Shown: piece by piece, positions 10,586 to 21,779 of the stretch
Position numbering within the stretch: the first letter of the stretch is position 1
Layout of the letters: each line of letters starts with the position of its first letter
Origin: Tribonema minus
Taxonomy: Eukaryota > Sar > Xanthophyceae > Tribonematales > Tribonemataceae
Direction of reading: 5' to 3'
Length of the DNA stretch: 64,000 nucleotides
Assembly (NCBI GenBank): GCA_017506865.1
Contig: JAFCMP010000191.1
Coordinates: 1-64,000 of the forward strand
The notes under the pieces: model-generated
The model's database searches: none
Told to the model about the DNA's origin: nothing
Seen by the model: only the letters and a program-made list of their open reading frames with translations
Program-made: the position numbers and the translations under genes

Positions 10586-11378
10586 GCCACCCTCGCCGAG
10601 TTCGACCGACTCCACGAGAGTCAAGAATCGAGTCCCGCCTGCAATTTCTGCGAGATTTTGCACAGATGCTTGCACTCTAAGACCCCCCCGTGTAAGCTGC
10701 GCCAACTCGCAGGGCTCATTTCACTCCCAACAACGCCACCACCACCAAGGCATGTGAAGCCTCCGCCGCGCAGGGCTTAGCCCTCTGTGGCGGCCCTCCT
10801 CTCGTCACACAACAGCGGCGACCTGGCATCAACTCCCCAAAGATATGCCGAGAGCTTCAACCTGCAGCCACAAGCACAAGCGCACGCGGCAAAGGTCAGT
10901 GCTGCTAGAATTTCGACAATACTATTCCTCCGATGACCATCTGCTGTTATCCGCGGGCACGTCCTCGTGATGTGTGGCTCAGTATTCAAGTTTCCCCAAT
11001 TTTATTGTGCAATGGACACTTGGGCTTTGTATGTACGGCAAGTCATGCTTGTCACATGCTGTCGCAGGCACCTCAATCCTTGACGCATGACAGATCAGAT
11101 CAATCGCGCTCTTCTTTCTCTTCCCTCCGCTCCGCCGCGTGCAGATGTCTACTTCGCTGTCTCCGCGCACCACGCCACCAAGTAAAGCCCAGCGGCCCAG
11201 CAGCACCTACCACCACGCTTGTTACTCCCTCTTTCACGAGAGGGTGCGAGAGCAGCTTCGTGCACAGCAGAAGTCACCACGGGGTACAGTTGTCACGTCT
11301 CCCTCCCGAAGACGCGAGAGCAGCTCTACCCCAAGCCAAGCCAAGCCTGCAGCTGTTACGCTCTCGTGTGCCAAGTGA
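10586..11378 (+). pseudogene. Possible two-exon gene remnant with one in-frame TAG
   Basis: After a good acceptor (GATTTCAG) the frame 10586-10894 is open for 103 codons except for one TAG at 10778. It ends in AAAG with a GTCAGT donor. It joins in phase 0 to 11145 (GTGCAG acceptor), which runs to a TGA at 11376-11378. The first part has a Cys-rich patch (ESSPACNFCEILHRCLHSK); the rest is S/P/Q-rich. I recognise no family. The two open segments, the matching splice phase and the single stop suggest a decayed gene or transposon piece; chance is not excluded. The second part overlaps the start of the repeat field that follows. Confidence 0.25.
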
Positions 11379-12145
11379 CTGGGTAAGAGCATCTGTGTGT
11401 ATTGCTAGCCTCGTCGCTTCACAGTTGTTAACCCCGTCGGTGGCACTCTTGCGGCGCTAGAGCGGCTTTGCATGGCTCGACCTGTTACGCTCGGAGGTGT
11501 TCAGTGGGGAGGGGAGAGCAGTTTCGTGGCATGGGTATTACCCATTCACAGCTGTTAACTTCTTTGCTGGGCACTGACGGGCGCGAGAGCAGGTGGTTCT
11601 TGCATAGCTGGACCTGTTACGCTCAGACATGTTCAGTGGGGAGGGGAGAGCAGTTTCGTGGCATGGGTATTACCCATTCACAGCTGTTAACTTCTTTGCT
11701 GAGCACCGACGGGCGCGAGAGCAGGTGGTTCTTGCCTTCAGCTGTTGCGCTGCATGAGTGCCTTCGACATAAGGGTCGAGAGCAGCTTGAGTGATGGGAA
11801 TGCCACTGCACATTGATGTTATCCCTTTGCTGCGCATTGGAGCGGCGCCAGAGCAGCTCTCAGGCAGTGCCACCAGTTGTTACGCTTCTTTGTGTGTGAG
11901 GTGAAGGGGGGAGAGCAGCCCGTGTGATGCGACTTGAGCATTTTACTTTAGTTGTCAACCCCTTCGCTTGGCATGCAATTTGCGCCAGAGCAGTTTTTGG
12001 CAAATGGCTGGTATCTCTGCAACGGGCACCAGACAAGATTGTCACCCTGCTTCCGCTTGGGGCTAGAGCGATCTGCACTGGTCATACTGTCAGGCACTCC
12101 CTTGAGTTGTTACCGCTCATATGTGAGCGGCAAGAGCAGCTGAGG
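11200..12145 (+). repeat. Degenerate tandem repeat field; clear 132-bp duplication
   Basis: Units share a TGTTACGCTC...CGAGAGCAGCTT theme, with GTTGTTAAC or GCTGTTAAC and a TTGCTGGGCACT-like centre. Two successive units, from 11481 and 11613, are nearly identical over ~120 bases (GTTCAGTGGGGAGGGGAGAG then CAGTTTCGTGGCATGGGTAT). The outer units are much more worn. No protein role is inferred. Confidence 0.7.
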
Positions 12146-12419
12146 GATGTGTTGTGCAAGAGGTGATATGTTCAGCTGCTGATGCCGCTGGTTGCATTAT
12201 TTCATTCTTGGGATCGCCATAGGCAGTTCAGCACGGCATTCGCTGCCAACTCCCTCGTGCAGCAGACCTCAATTATCAATGTAGAGGTTGCACCAAGTGG
12301 ATTCCTGGCAGCGCTCTCTTCAAGCGCTCCTGTATGCACTCCACAGACACGCACATGAATGAGAGCTCTTTTGGTGACAATATTCTCGCATAGACCTGGT
12401 TTTGTGTTTCTCTCTTTGC

Positions 12420-12615
12420 TTCGAACATTGCCTGCTTTGTTGAGTGTCCTGCGAGTGGGTTGCCATCTTGAGTTTGCTGCATGTACATGTGCATATGTAT
12501 TGAATTGGTTGAGTCAAGCGACAACATTATGCAGATTATCATTGCCTGCTTTGTTGTATGTCCTGCACATGGGTTGCCATTGCGAGTTTGAGGCATGAAC
12601 ATGTGCAACGTTTTT
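12420..12615 (+). repeat. Two ~110-bp tandem copies
   Basis: ATTGCCTGCTTTGTTGAGTG, then TCCTGCGAGTGGGTTGCCAT...GAGTTTG near 12426, is repeated near 12539 (ATTGCCTGCTTTGTTGTATG, then TCCTGCACATGGGTTGCCAT...GAGTTTG), each followed by ACATGTGCA. No coding evidence. Confidence 0.65.
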
Positions 12616-15600
12616 TTTCGAATCGGTACGCAATTATTTGCGCAGATTTTTGATTTGTTTGGTGCCTGCTGGATCGCGGCTTGGGGCTGAGCCACAAAAG
12701 CCTGTGTGTGCATATGGATGTGTTGCTATCTTTGCAAGCCCCATGGCTTTACAGCGGACAATTGTGTGAATGTTTGACGCGCGAACGGCCAATGCACGCC
12801 AACAAATGATGCTGGTGTATATGCCTCTGGAGCAGCCATGTATGCAGAGCCCAAGCATGTGATTCTGCTGTACCTAGAGGCGAGTGCAATTGTTATGTCA
12901 TACACAGGGTCTCTTCTGTTGAAATGTACAGCACTGTGCAATCACGCAAGTGAGCACATGACATGAGGCTGAGCCAGCAGGGATGGTATGCAATGATAGT
13001 GCTGTTGACACCCCCAAGCCTACTGCCATGTTGTTGCGCACACATATTCTCATGTACAGTAGCAAGAGTATCTTGTGGCTTGTGCATGTCACCTTGCGTG
13101 GGGACACAACAACATGCAGGACGAGTGCAGACCCTCGAGACCCGAACCCCATATTTGCGCCCGGCGGGCGCACACAATTGTCTGCGCCCGGGGGGTCAAC
13201 CCCCCCCCCGCCCAGTGCGCACTTGAAGTGCAGCATCAGCATCGATGTCGTCGCCGATTGCTACCGCCACGCACAGCCTGGGGCTGTCACGAGTTGCGTA
13301 CCACCAGATATGGAGGAGGGTGGCTTATCGATGCGCTTGCGTGGTGGTGCGGCAATTGCCACAGGAGCGGAAGCAAGGTGGGCGAAGACACACGACAAAA
13401 TTATGATCTGTCTCGCTTCACCAGTCTGTATGTAGCATCTGTGTGCCTGGAGAGAGAGGCTATGAAGCATGGATTATTGCATGCTTTCATATTGGTGCGT
13501 TCGTCATGTATATGAAGCCATATATAGCGCCATGCACGGATTTCTACCCATCGACAACCGACAACCCAATTTGCAGTTCAACCTGCAACCACAATATCAG
13601 CTTTCAGGAACTGGTATTGCTGCCGCTGCTGTTGCTAGCTACAAAAGCTGGTCTTGTCGAATGTTTTGCACTCTCAGAGCGAGACAGCACCTTGCGGTTG
13701 GCAATGCACAGTCTGAGAGCCGTGTCAGAGTTGCTGCCAGCTCGGAGTGCAGCAGGCAGCAGCAGCTGCTGCTGCATCATACTTCGGTGCTGCTGCTGCT
13801 CCTGCTGCAGCCCTTGTGACATAGTAACGATAAACTGTATGTAGCTGCTGGTGCCGTTCGAGTGGAAGTGCAGCTGCAGCACAGTCGCTTTCTACAGGAG
13901 CAGCAATAGCAGCAGCAGAGCAGCATATGTGCACAAAGACCACAGTGTATGTATGCCACAGGCCTTCATGTTAAATACTTGGAACCAATCTTTGCCTTAG
14001 TATGCTTGACTGTTGCACAAGCATGTCATGTCAAGGCCTGTGGCACACGTGGTAATTAACCATGCATGTCTGGCACAACATGATACAGAGGCATAGCTGG
14101 CCCAGTGCTGCAAATCTTGACTTATGAGCATAGGTAGTAATTTTGAAAAACCGCATCGCATGACAGTAGCACAAGATCCCAATTGAAAGCTCGCTGCAGC
14201 ATGCGACTGCGTCGCATTTGTGCGGTCAGCTGACGTTGTAGTTTATCATGCAGGTGACCATGTCGTGGTTGCGTTGACCTACGTTAGTCAGGGTCTGCTT
14301 GTTGTTGGACCTATTTCCCAGTAAATCCGAACAGGACGGCAGTTATCTTTGATCTTGACAGAGACAATGGCGACGTTGATTGTACGACTCAATTGTGTCA
14401 AGTGCAACATAGTGAAGTCTGTTGCAGCAGCTGCTAGCCACTTGGTGTCACTGCTCACCTTCGATGCTTCACTCCACTTTGCAGGTCACCATTATGACCT
14501 ATACATGGGACCAGTATTGTGAGGAGTTGGGCTCATTACAGTCAAGAAGGAAGCAGCGGCTTGCATCAATTAGACATCTGATGGAACGAAATGTGAGCAT
14601 CACCTCTGTGCACTCAGACTTTGCTGGAGCATATCAGTGAGTCATGCGCTTTTGTGATGGCTAGCATTGTCGCATAAGCAAGCCTGCGTGCAACTTGTGT
14701 CACTAACCAGCATGGGATCTTCTTACTATGGAATTTAGTACTCATATGTTCTTCATGTGTGAAATCATTATTGTAGGAGCAGCACATGAAGATCCTCATG
14801 CATTCAGCAAATGAACCGCTTCATGCTGAAATACCTAATTGTTGACATCACCTGTGGTCAACGAAGGTAGCTTTTGCGAGTCATGCAGTAATTGTAGGCA
14901 GTCGATTGATTCATTTGCATAGTATCTGATTACCGGCACCACAGAAGCATGAGGTTTTACATGATGTGTCTGCTCAAATTCACAACGATTGCAAGTGGTG
15001 CCGAATTGGCGCAAATGGTGTTGGCTGCCAGCATCCTGTTACAGTGCGCATGTGCAAACTTTCAGGACAGACAGATTGCACCCCTGGCACTGAACATATT
15101 GTAAGGGCAACATTTCATGCCCGCAATAACACTCAGCGGTGGGACGTTGCTTGTTGTCCACAGGAACACCGTCAGGCTTGCATGGTGTAAACATTCAACA
15201 CAGGGCAGGCTGCCATGTGTGGCACCCAGTGGGGTGAAAGTACATCGTGAGCTGGAAAATGCGCAGGACACCCGGGTTGACAGTATTGACGGAGCGCATG
15301 TTGCGGAGGTGCTGCTCAGCATAGTTCGCTACAGGAAACTGCTGCTGCTCGCCAGCAGTAAGGCTGAGCTTGATTTTATTCATGTACTTCGAAGTACAGA
15401 ATTTTACCAGGCTATTGATGTTGCCATGACAGTGCAATTCTTGACTTCATTGTGCATTGTTGCCGTTGCGATGAAGTGATCACCCAATGACTTTGATTCA
15501 TGCACAACCTGATCTGCTGCGTCAGCAAGCTACTGAATTGCCGTTCGCGTAAACACCTAAGCAGCGACCTGCGCTATATGCAGGCTGTCAGTGGATTGTT

Positions 15601-15884
15601 CGAAGCTAAGGTGATTCGCAGGCACGATCTTGTAGGCGTGACCACCTACTCCGGGGCAAACTGCATAGACATACGCTGCTGTCACAACGGCAGCGCATCC
15701 GATCTAGTGCCGATATTAATATATGCATGATGACATGACACTTTGTCAGCAATGCCATATGGCAAATGCACAGAACTATGATGCTAGACTTGAGTGGCAT
15801 TGATTTGAACAGCAGTGGCAGAACACAGATGACATCGTAAGGCAACAGTCGTAATAATTCACGTTGTCACATGAGACGACGCCT
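12616..15884. other. Gene-poor stretch with one orphan exon-like frame
   Basis: Apart from the exon-like segment at 14485-14592 and an open plus-strand frame at 15117-15479 (with an RELENAQDTRVDSIDGAH patch but no known motif), nothing here is supported as coding. CAG-type trinucleotide runs lie at 13745-13930. The segment next to the transposase may contain its flanking or terminal repeats, but I could not identify terminal inverted repeats by eye. Confidence 0.4.
14485..14592 (+). other. Orphan exon-like segment
   Basis: Exactly 36 open codons between a strong acceptor (CTCCACTTTGCAG) and a donor (AAT with GTGAGC), phase 0 on both sides. The peptide is charged and helical-looking (CEELGSLQSRRKQRLASIR). 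No partner exons were found and no family is recognised, so this could be chance or a fragment of a decayed element. Confidence 0.25.
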
Positions 15885-18800
15885 TCACCTGAGCTTCTTG
15901 CTAATGCGCCCACGGCTACTGTCCTTGGCACGTTTCTTAAGAGGCTTGTGAGACCGCTTGTGCACAACCAAAGGATCGTGAACAACGCCATCTATCCTGT
16001 CGCGACCTATCTTGCACAGATCCTTAGCCAGCTGCAATGCCTGGTGACGTGGCACTGCTTTCAGGTCTTGGCAGAGCTTTCTAAAAAGTGCAAAAACATT
16101 TGCGTGGATTACACTAGCATTGTCAGGCAAGGCCTCAGGTGCCACTGCTTCATCGCTGTTCGCACTGGCGGTGACAACACCACCTGCTGCTGCTGCATAC
16201 CGCTGGGCAGCAAGCGCCACTACCTTGGCAAGCACAACTTCCTGACCATCACCATTGGTTATGCAAAATGCTGTCAAGTCCACAGATGGACGCAGCCAAC
16301 GGCGCTGTGTGTTCCGAAAGACAGCCAGCGCTATAGGTCGTGCTACATGCATTCTACGGTTGCCTGCTGCTGCTGCGCTCGACGTTATGCTGCTCAGCGC
16401 GTCAGTGTTCGCGCTGCACCCCCCCGCACAACTAGTCCTGAGCACAGTCAGGATCGTCTGCATTGGGCTTGCCGTGCGCGCGGTTTGGATCACTGCTTTG
16501 GCGCTGTCTGTCGACAAGCACCTCAAGGGTGCCCCATCAATTGCCGTAATCACATCGCCAATGAGAATGAGGCCACTTGCCTCTGCCGGCAGTTTGACCC
16601 TTGGCGCCGCCTTGCTTCTGACAAACTGTTTCACCTTGACTGCGTCGGATGCGCCGCTGAAAAAGTCAAAGATGAGCCCAAGCCCCTGACCCTCCGCCAT
16701 GGTCAGCGTCACAGCTACCTGGCGACGGGCCGGTGCTGCTGCGCCATTGTGTCCAGCGTCGTCACGGGAATCCTCATCAGACTCCTCGGCCCCCCCTCCC
16801 ACAGTGCCGACAGGTACATGCGGCAGACAGGCCACTATGTGCCTGCAGAGCATGCCGGTGCGCGTTGTCTCTAGGCAGCTGCATAGTGCAGCGCCGGACA
16901 TGGCGATGACGACGTCATGGCACATGCGGCCAAGGGTTGGCTCCACTGTGAACCATTGGTGTGACTCAAACGCTGAGCTCCCCTGCACAATGCTGTGCAG
17001 CATCATAATGCTGGCCCGCTTGGTGTCGTTTTCATCGAGTGGCGCATCAGGCTCGAGTTCGGATGCGACCTCAGCGTCTGCAAAGGAGGGTATGCAGTAA
17101 GGGTGAGCTCGATGAAAGGTCATACATGCAACAATGGACATTGTCAACTAGTTCTGCATTCGCACCTGGCATATGAGCTCTCAACTTTTCCTATAAAGCA
17201 CGCAGCGCTATGACATCTTCTGCCTACGTCATGTGCACTTGCTGGGACTGACAACATGGTGATGGTGGTTGTGAAGCGAACACCTCTGTCTAGGAAAATA
17301 AGCGGATGAGTGGAATTGAGATTTGTGTCTGAGGTGTCACTTGTGCTTTTGGCTCTAGTCTGGTAAGCGCAACATGGGCCTGACGAGAAGTGCTGAGTTT
17401 TACAAAATACCTGCCTGTCCTACAGTCGCCCATGTTCATATGTACGCTGGTATGATCTGCACCATGGTAATTAGAAATGTCAATCCTTCCGGTCAAGCAT
17501 GGACGCCTTGACTAATCTATGTAACAGTTCTTGTATGCCACCATACTCAGTTGAACACATGCAAGCCACATTCTAGAGTCCATTTGCACATGTGGGTTCC
17601 ATGGGTTTCATGTTATCATTGGACACTTTTCATTGATGTGCGTTGTGTGCGCTCGCATGTAGATGATTTTACCCGGACTCATCATACCAAGAGTTGAAGA
17701 CCCTGACCCCCCTTTCCCCCCTCAGTTGACATGATGACCCTGTGCTGACGTGCCGCATCACACACTACAGCTCCTTCGTAGGCAAATGAGAGAAAAGAAT
17801 ACGCAATGACGTGGTGATGGTACGGCTTCTGCAGTCTACAAGCCTGTGGCATACGCGGGCTTGGCAATGACGCCAAACAACAGAACCTGCAAGGCACCAG
17901 CATCAGAATCTGATGCAACAAAGTACTGCAATAAAACTGCTGGGACTAGCTAGAGGTGGCGGACTGGAATGAATGCATCTGGCCTGGTTACAGTTGCAGT
18001 GCTGCGGATTTGATATGCACATGCTCAGTGCACTAATGGCAGTAGATTGCCGCTGCCCTCAGGCCTCAGCTGGGCTGCTGGGGTTTCTCCCCCAGCCTCA
18101 ATGACACTTCTGCCCTGGTTACTTCACTACTGGACGTTCTCAGTTGCCATTCTGCATTGCGTTCAAGCTGAGAGAATCTTGCAGTGACCCATACAGAAAG
18201 GAGTTTTGGTGTGCAGCTGGTGCCTCACATTCTACACTGTGGACTGAATCAACTGCTATGCACTGAATTGCGTTGAGCTTAGAGAATCTTTGACTGACAC
18301 CTACAACTGTACGCGAAGGAGTTGTGGTGAATACAACATGCTTTGCTCAGTATACTTCGCTCATCAACAGCTACCCTCATGCACACTTGAAGCCTACACA
18401 CCTTGAGCTGCCAATTGCTGGTCGTTAACCTCAAAAGTGCTTGAAGTTGAAGTAATGGTGTGTCTTGAGAGATGGAGTGATGGAATGTACTGAGGTTTAC
18501 TGCAGCTCACCAGCATCGCTGTTCACGGTCAGCACGCTCTCCCGTGCACACGTCCCGACAGAGTACCGATCTGCAGACCGCACTTGGCTCACAAGAGACT
18601 TGAAGCAGTGGTAGGTGCCGTCTCGCCGCGCCACAAGCAGTAGGTTGCGGTATATGGCTTGCAGACAGGAGTCCATGCCCTCCAGAGCTACGTCATAAGC
18701 AGCCGTGCGAACGGTGGCCTCCATGTACAGATGATCTTCCGAGGTGTACCTAGAGCGACAAAGGCATCGAAGTGAGCGGAGTCAAACCACTTCTGTACAG

Positions 18801-21479
18801 GTAATCAAAGGACACATGCAAATGAAACAGATATGACATGTCATGAGATTTTGGATTTCACTAGCATCGGCCTGATCCACAAAAGAGCATCGCGTATACA
18901 AACATTTTAAACAGTAGTCACTGAGCACAGTGCACTGTGATATCTGGCCATGGCCAACGCGTGCAGCAACACCCTGAGGAAGGCAGATTATTATCCGCTT
19001 GTAGCAGCCGGTTTCTTACCTGGCAGTGATATTTTCAAGCGTTTGCTTCAAATGGCAGAGCGTGGTGACCTTCAACAGTTCCGCTTTCAGGATGCCAAAG
19101 TACCCCTCGCAACGTTGAGTAGAGTTGATGCCGAGGGTGAGGACGCCAAGGCGATAGCAGAATGCCCAGCGCTCCCGGATGGGGTAGATCGTGTCGTTGA
19201 GGTACTTCATGACATCGTCATCGCTGGCGCCAGCATCCACTAGGGCGTCCAACAGTCCCTTGCACGCCCCCTGAAAACTTGCTTCCGTAGGAGCACGCGA
19301 TGCGCGCTGCATAAGGCTCCTGAACATCTGCGAACATCAAGGAAGAGGCCTCAGTCAGACCAATTGCGCACCCTGAAAGCGCAAATGCGACTTAGACCAT
19401 TGCTTTATGTACGGTCCCTAATGCCAAGTATCATTGAAGCTAGGTAATGTCACATGTCGCCCGTTGTCACCTGCTGACTACTGCAACGTTGAAGTTGATA
19501 TCAATCCTGTAGTATGTGTTCAAGCATGTATGGCATGTATGTATTATTATATCTGGGTGGTTGAGTAATCCCAAATATGCATTTTTGTGTGATTGCACCC
19601 CATATTTGCGCCTAACGGGTTGCTTGTGTGATATCTTACTTTACTTGCGCCATTTCTTTGTTAATCTCAAGTTACCTCAACTCCAATATCACTGCAGAAC
19701 ATTCACAATTGCAGTTGAACTAGATTCGACCAACAAGTGATTGACCGAAGCGGATGAGACGGGCCAATACCATGGTAGTACTCAACTTCAATAAACTCAG
19801 ACTGACAGAGTGATCTTCCCTATAGCACAAGTGCCTTGAATTCATTTGCACTGCAAGCTTGCGTTTGGGCTGAGCGAGGCCTGCAGGTAACTATTGTTGT
19901 TGGTTTGGTGACACCGCATTTTCAGCATACTACTTACTGCATGCAGCATGCACAAGTCAACCTGGCATTTTATGCATGCATGCACTATGTGCTGTCCCGC
20001 CTTGTTTGCTTGATGAAAGCTGCAAATGGTGTGATGTATGCCTGCGTGCAAGCGCCGCAGCCCACACTGAAAGCTTTTGTGACATTGCAAGGTGGACGAT
20101 AGCACACAAGCCCACCACGCCGCTCTTATTCCAGCTCCGTCATAACTGTGAGCATGTGTGCATGAGCATAGCTTTCTTCGTCAGTCCTGCGAGCTTAAAG
20201 ACTTTACTACTACGTACATACACATTGGCAATGCAAAGGTGCACAAGCAGCTTGGCTGACACATGCCAGCTTCTTCACAACTGCTACAGAAAGGCGCTAC
20301 TGCTTTGTCCGCACAGACCATGCTAGTGGACTGCATCACATCTTCTGCAGGACACTTCTTCATGGACGCGTGCTTTGTGGTATGGCTGTGCTGCTTTGCT
20401 AATCATGCTTGGCAGAGGCCTCAAAACCGTACCTTGAGAAACCTACAAGCGCAGTGTCGATACGTTTGGCACAGAGATCATCTTCTGTACATAATGATAA
20501 CACCTACTCGCTCTGCATTGCACATTGAAACCTCCACCGCAGACGCACATGGTATTTGATTGAGCGACTGTACACGTGGCGTGCAAGCGACCCACATCAA
20601 TGTGCAGGCACAACCTACACGCACAATAATCGAGGTGGACCTAGTCAGACAGGGCAACATATGACACAAGACATCTGCGCACCTCCTGTGCTGCGATGTG
20701 CCTAGCTTCTTGGTAAAGTTTGTATCCAGCATACTTACACTGTTGATTCCGTTCACATGCTTGAGCTTTCACACCTATGGCTTGACTTGATAACCTTGCC
20801 AATAACAGACATGGACTTGAACGAATGCTGACTTGCCTGCCAAGCATCCCCCAGCTTCCCCTTCAGCATCTCCTTGATGTTCTTGAAGAAGTGCCATTCG
20901 CAGATAAGATGGACAGTGCCAGGCCAAGCCAAGGTCATGGCTGCCTCCGCTGCCGCATCTCTGCAACCGAACACAAAATCCAGCAATGACACAGTTATCG
21001 CAACATCATTGCTGGGCACAGTATAGAGAGGGTAATTGCTGAAGCAGCAGAGGTGCTCGTCCCACTCTACTAAATTTCAGTATCACCTGAAATTGGCGTA
21101 CCTGTCTGTGAAACATACGGACGGATAGTGGCCGCCGACCATCTTCACATAGTGGACAAAGAACCACGAAAACGCCTCCGTGTCCTCACGTTCCAGCAGC
21201 GCCTGGCAAAACATTCGCGTCCTGGAAACACGCAGACAAGCACAAAGAATTGTATGTTAATCAGCACCGGTGAACATGAACATGATAGGTGATGCAGCCT
21301 GTAATTGCACAGCATGACACAAAGCCCTGTACAATATGACCAAAGCACAGATTACATCACATCTTGTCCATATAGGTGCATGCAAATAATTTGAAAGAAC
21401 ACACTTACTTGCTGTCACCATTGACCCCAACGATGATGCTCAGCGCCAGCCCATATTTGTTCGTTCCAAAAGTGCAGTC
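15885..21479 (-). CDS. Mutator-like (MULE) transposase with SWIM zinc finger and C-terminal PDZ domain
   Basis: Exons on the minus strand: 21479-21409, 21221-21102, 20960-20795, 19327-19020, 18749-18511 and 17077-15885 (TGA). All junction phases agree, giving 698 residues; the N-terminal exons are not resolved. The core shows the MULE order: DCTFGTNKYG (first catalytic Asp), LLERE.TEAFSWFF, FTDRDAA (second Asp), HLICEWHFFKNIKE, then ERWAF...INSTQRCEGYFG with a candidate catalytic Glu. Exon 6 has a SWIM finger (CSC, nine residues, CRH), usual in MULE/FAR1 proteins. A PDZ-like domain follows (GQGLGLIFDF carboxylate loop, then LILIGDVITAIDGAPL), then ~170 residues with no known fold and a Lys/Arg-rich end (KPLKKRAKDSSRGRISKKLR) that could be a nuclear signal. 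The enzyme would cut and paste its element. No stop breaks the visible frame, so it may be intact or domesticated. Confidence 0.8.
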
Positions 21480-21659
21480 CTGCAATCCATACAGAGAGCA
21501 CAGGCAGGTGACAGGCAGGTGACGCAACAAAGTGTCGCATGATGACAACGAACCACAAGACATGACAATCCTGGCCACGAGTTCAGGCGCCAAATGCAAA
21601 TTGATTCTCATTTACAAAAATTCATGAGATTGATTACGCACACGTATTTGCCATGACTT

Positions 21660-21765
21660 CTAATGCCCACAAGGCTCACAACGTTTTTTGTCCTCCAGCA
21701 GCAGCTCCAGAAAGTGATTACGCCCGTACACATACTCCAAGAACTTGAAGTGCACGTCCAGCTAT
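21660..21765 (-). other. Candidate upstream transposase exon
   Basis: On the minus strand a GATAG acceptor opens a frame with HFKFLEYVYGRNHFLELLLE and a possible GTGAGC donor after AAACGTT. Its donor phase does not fit the exon that starts at 21479, so a further exon would have to lie between. Position and composition suit the N-terminal part of the transposase, but the join is not proven. Confidence 0.3.
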
Positions 21766-21779
21766 CATTATCATCAGAT

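Noticed and set aside
13144-19614. Shared 16-17-base word ACCCCATATTTGCGCC at ~13146 and ~19597 as possible transposon ends
   Set aside because: The two copies are in the same orientation, not inverted; one lies inside a transposase intron. A match of this length can occur by chance in 64 kb of biased sequence.
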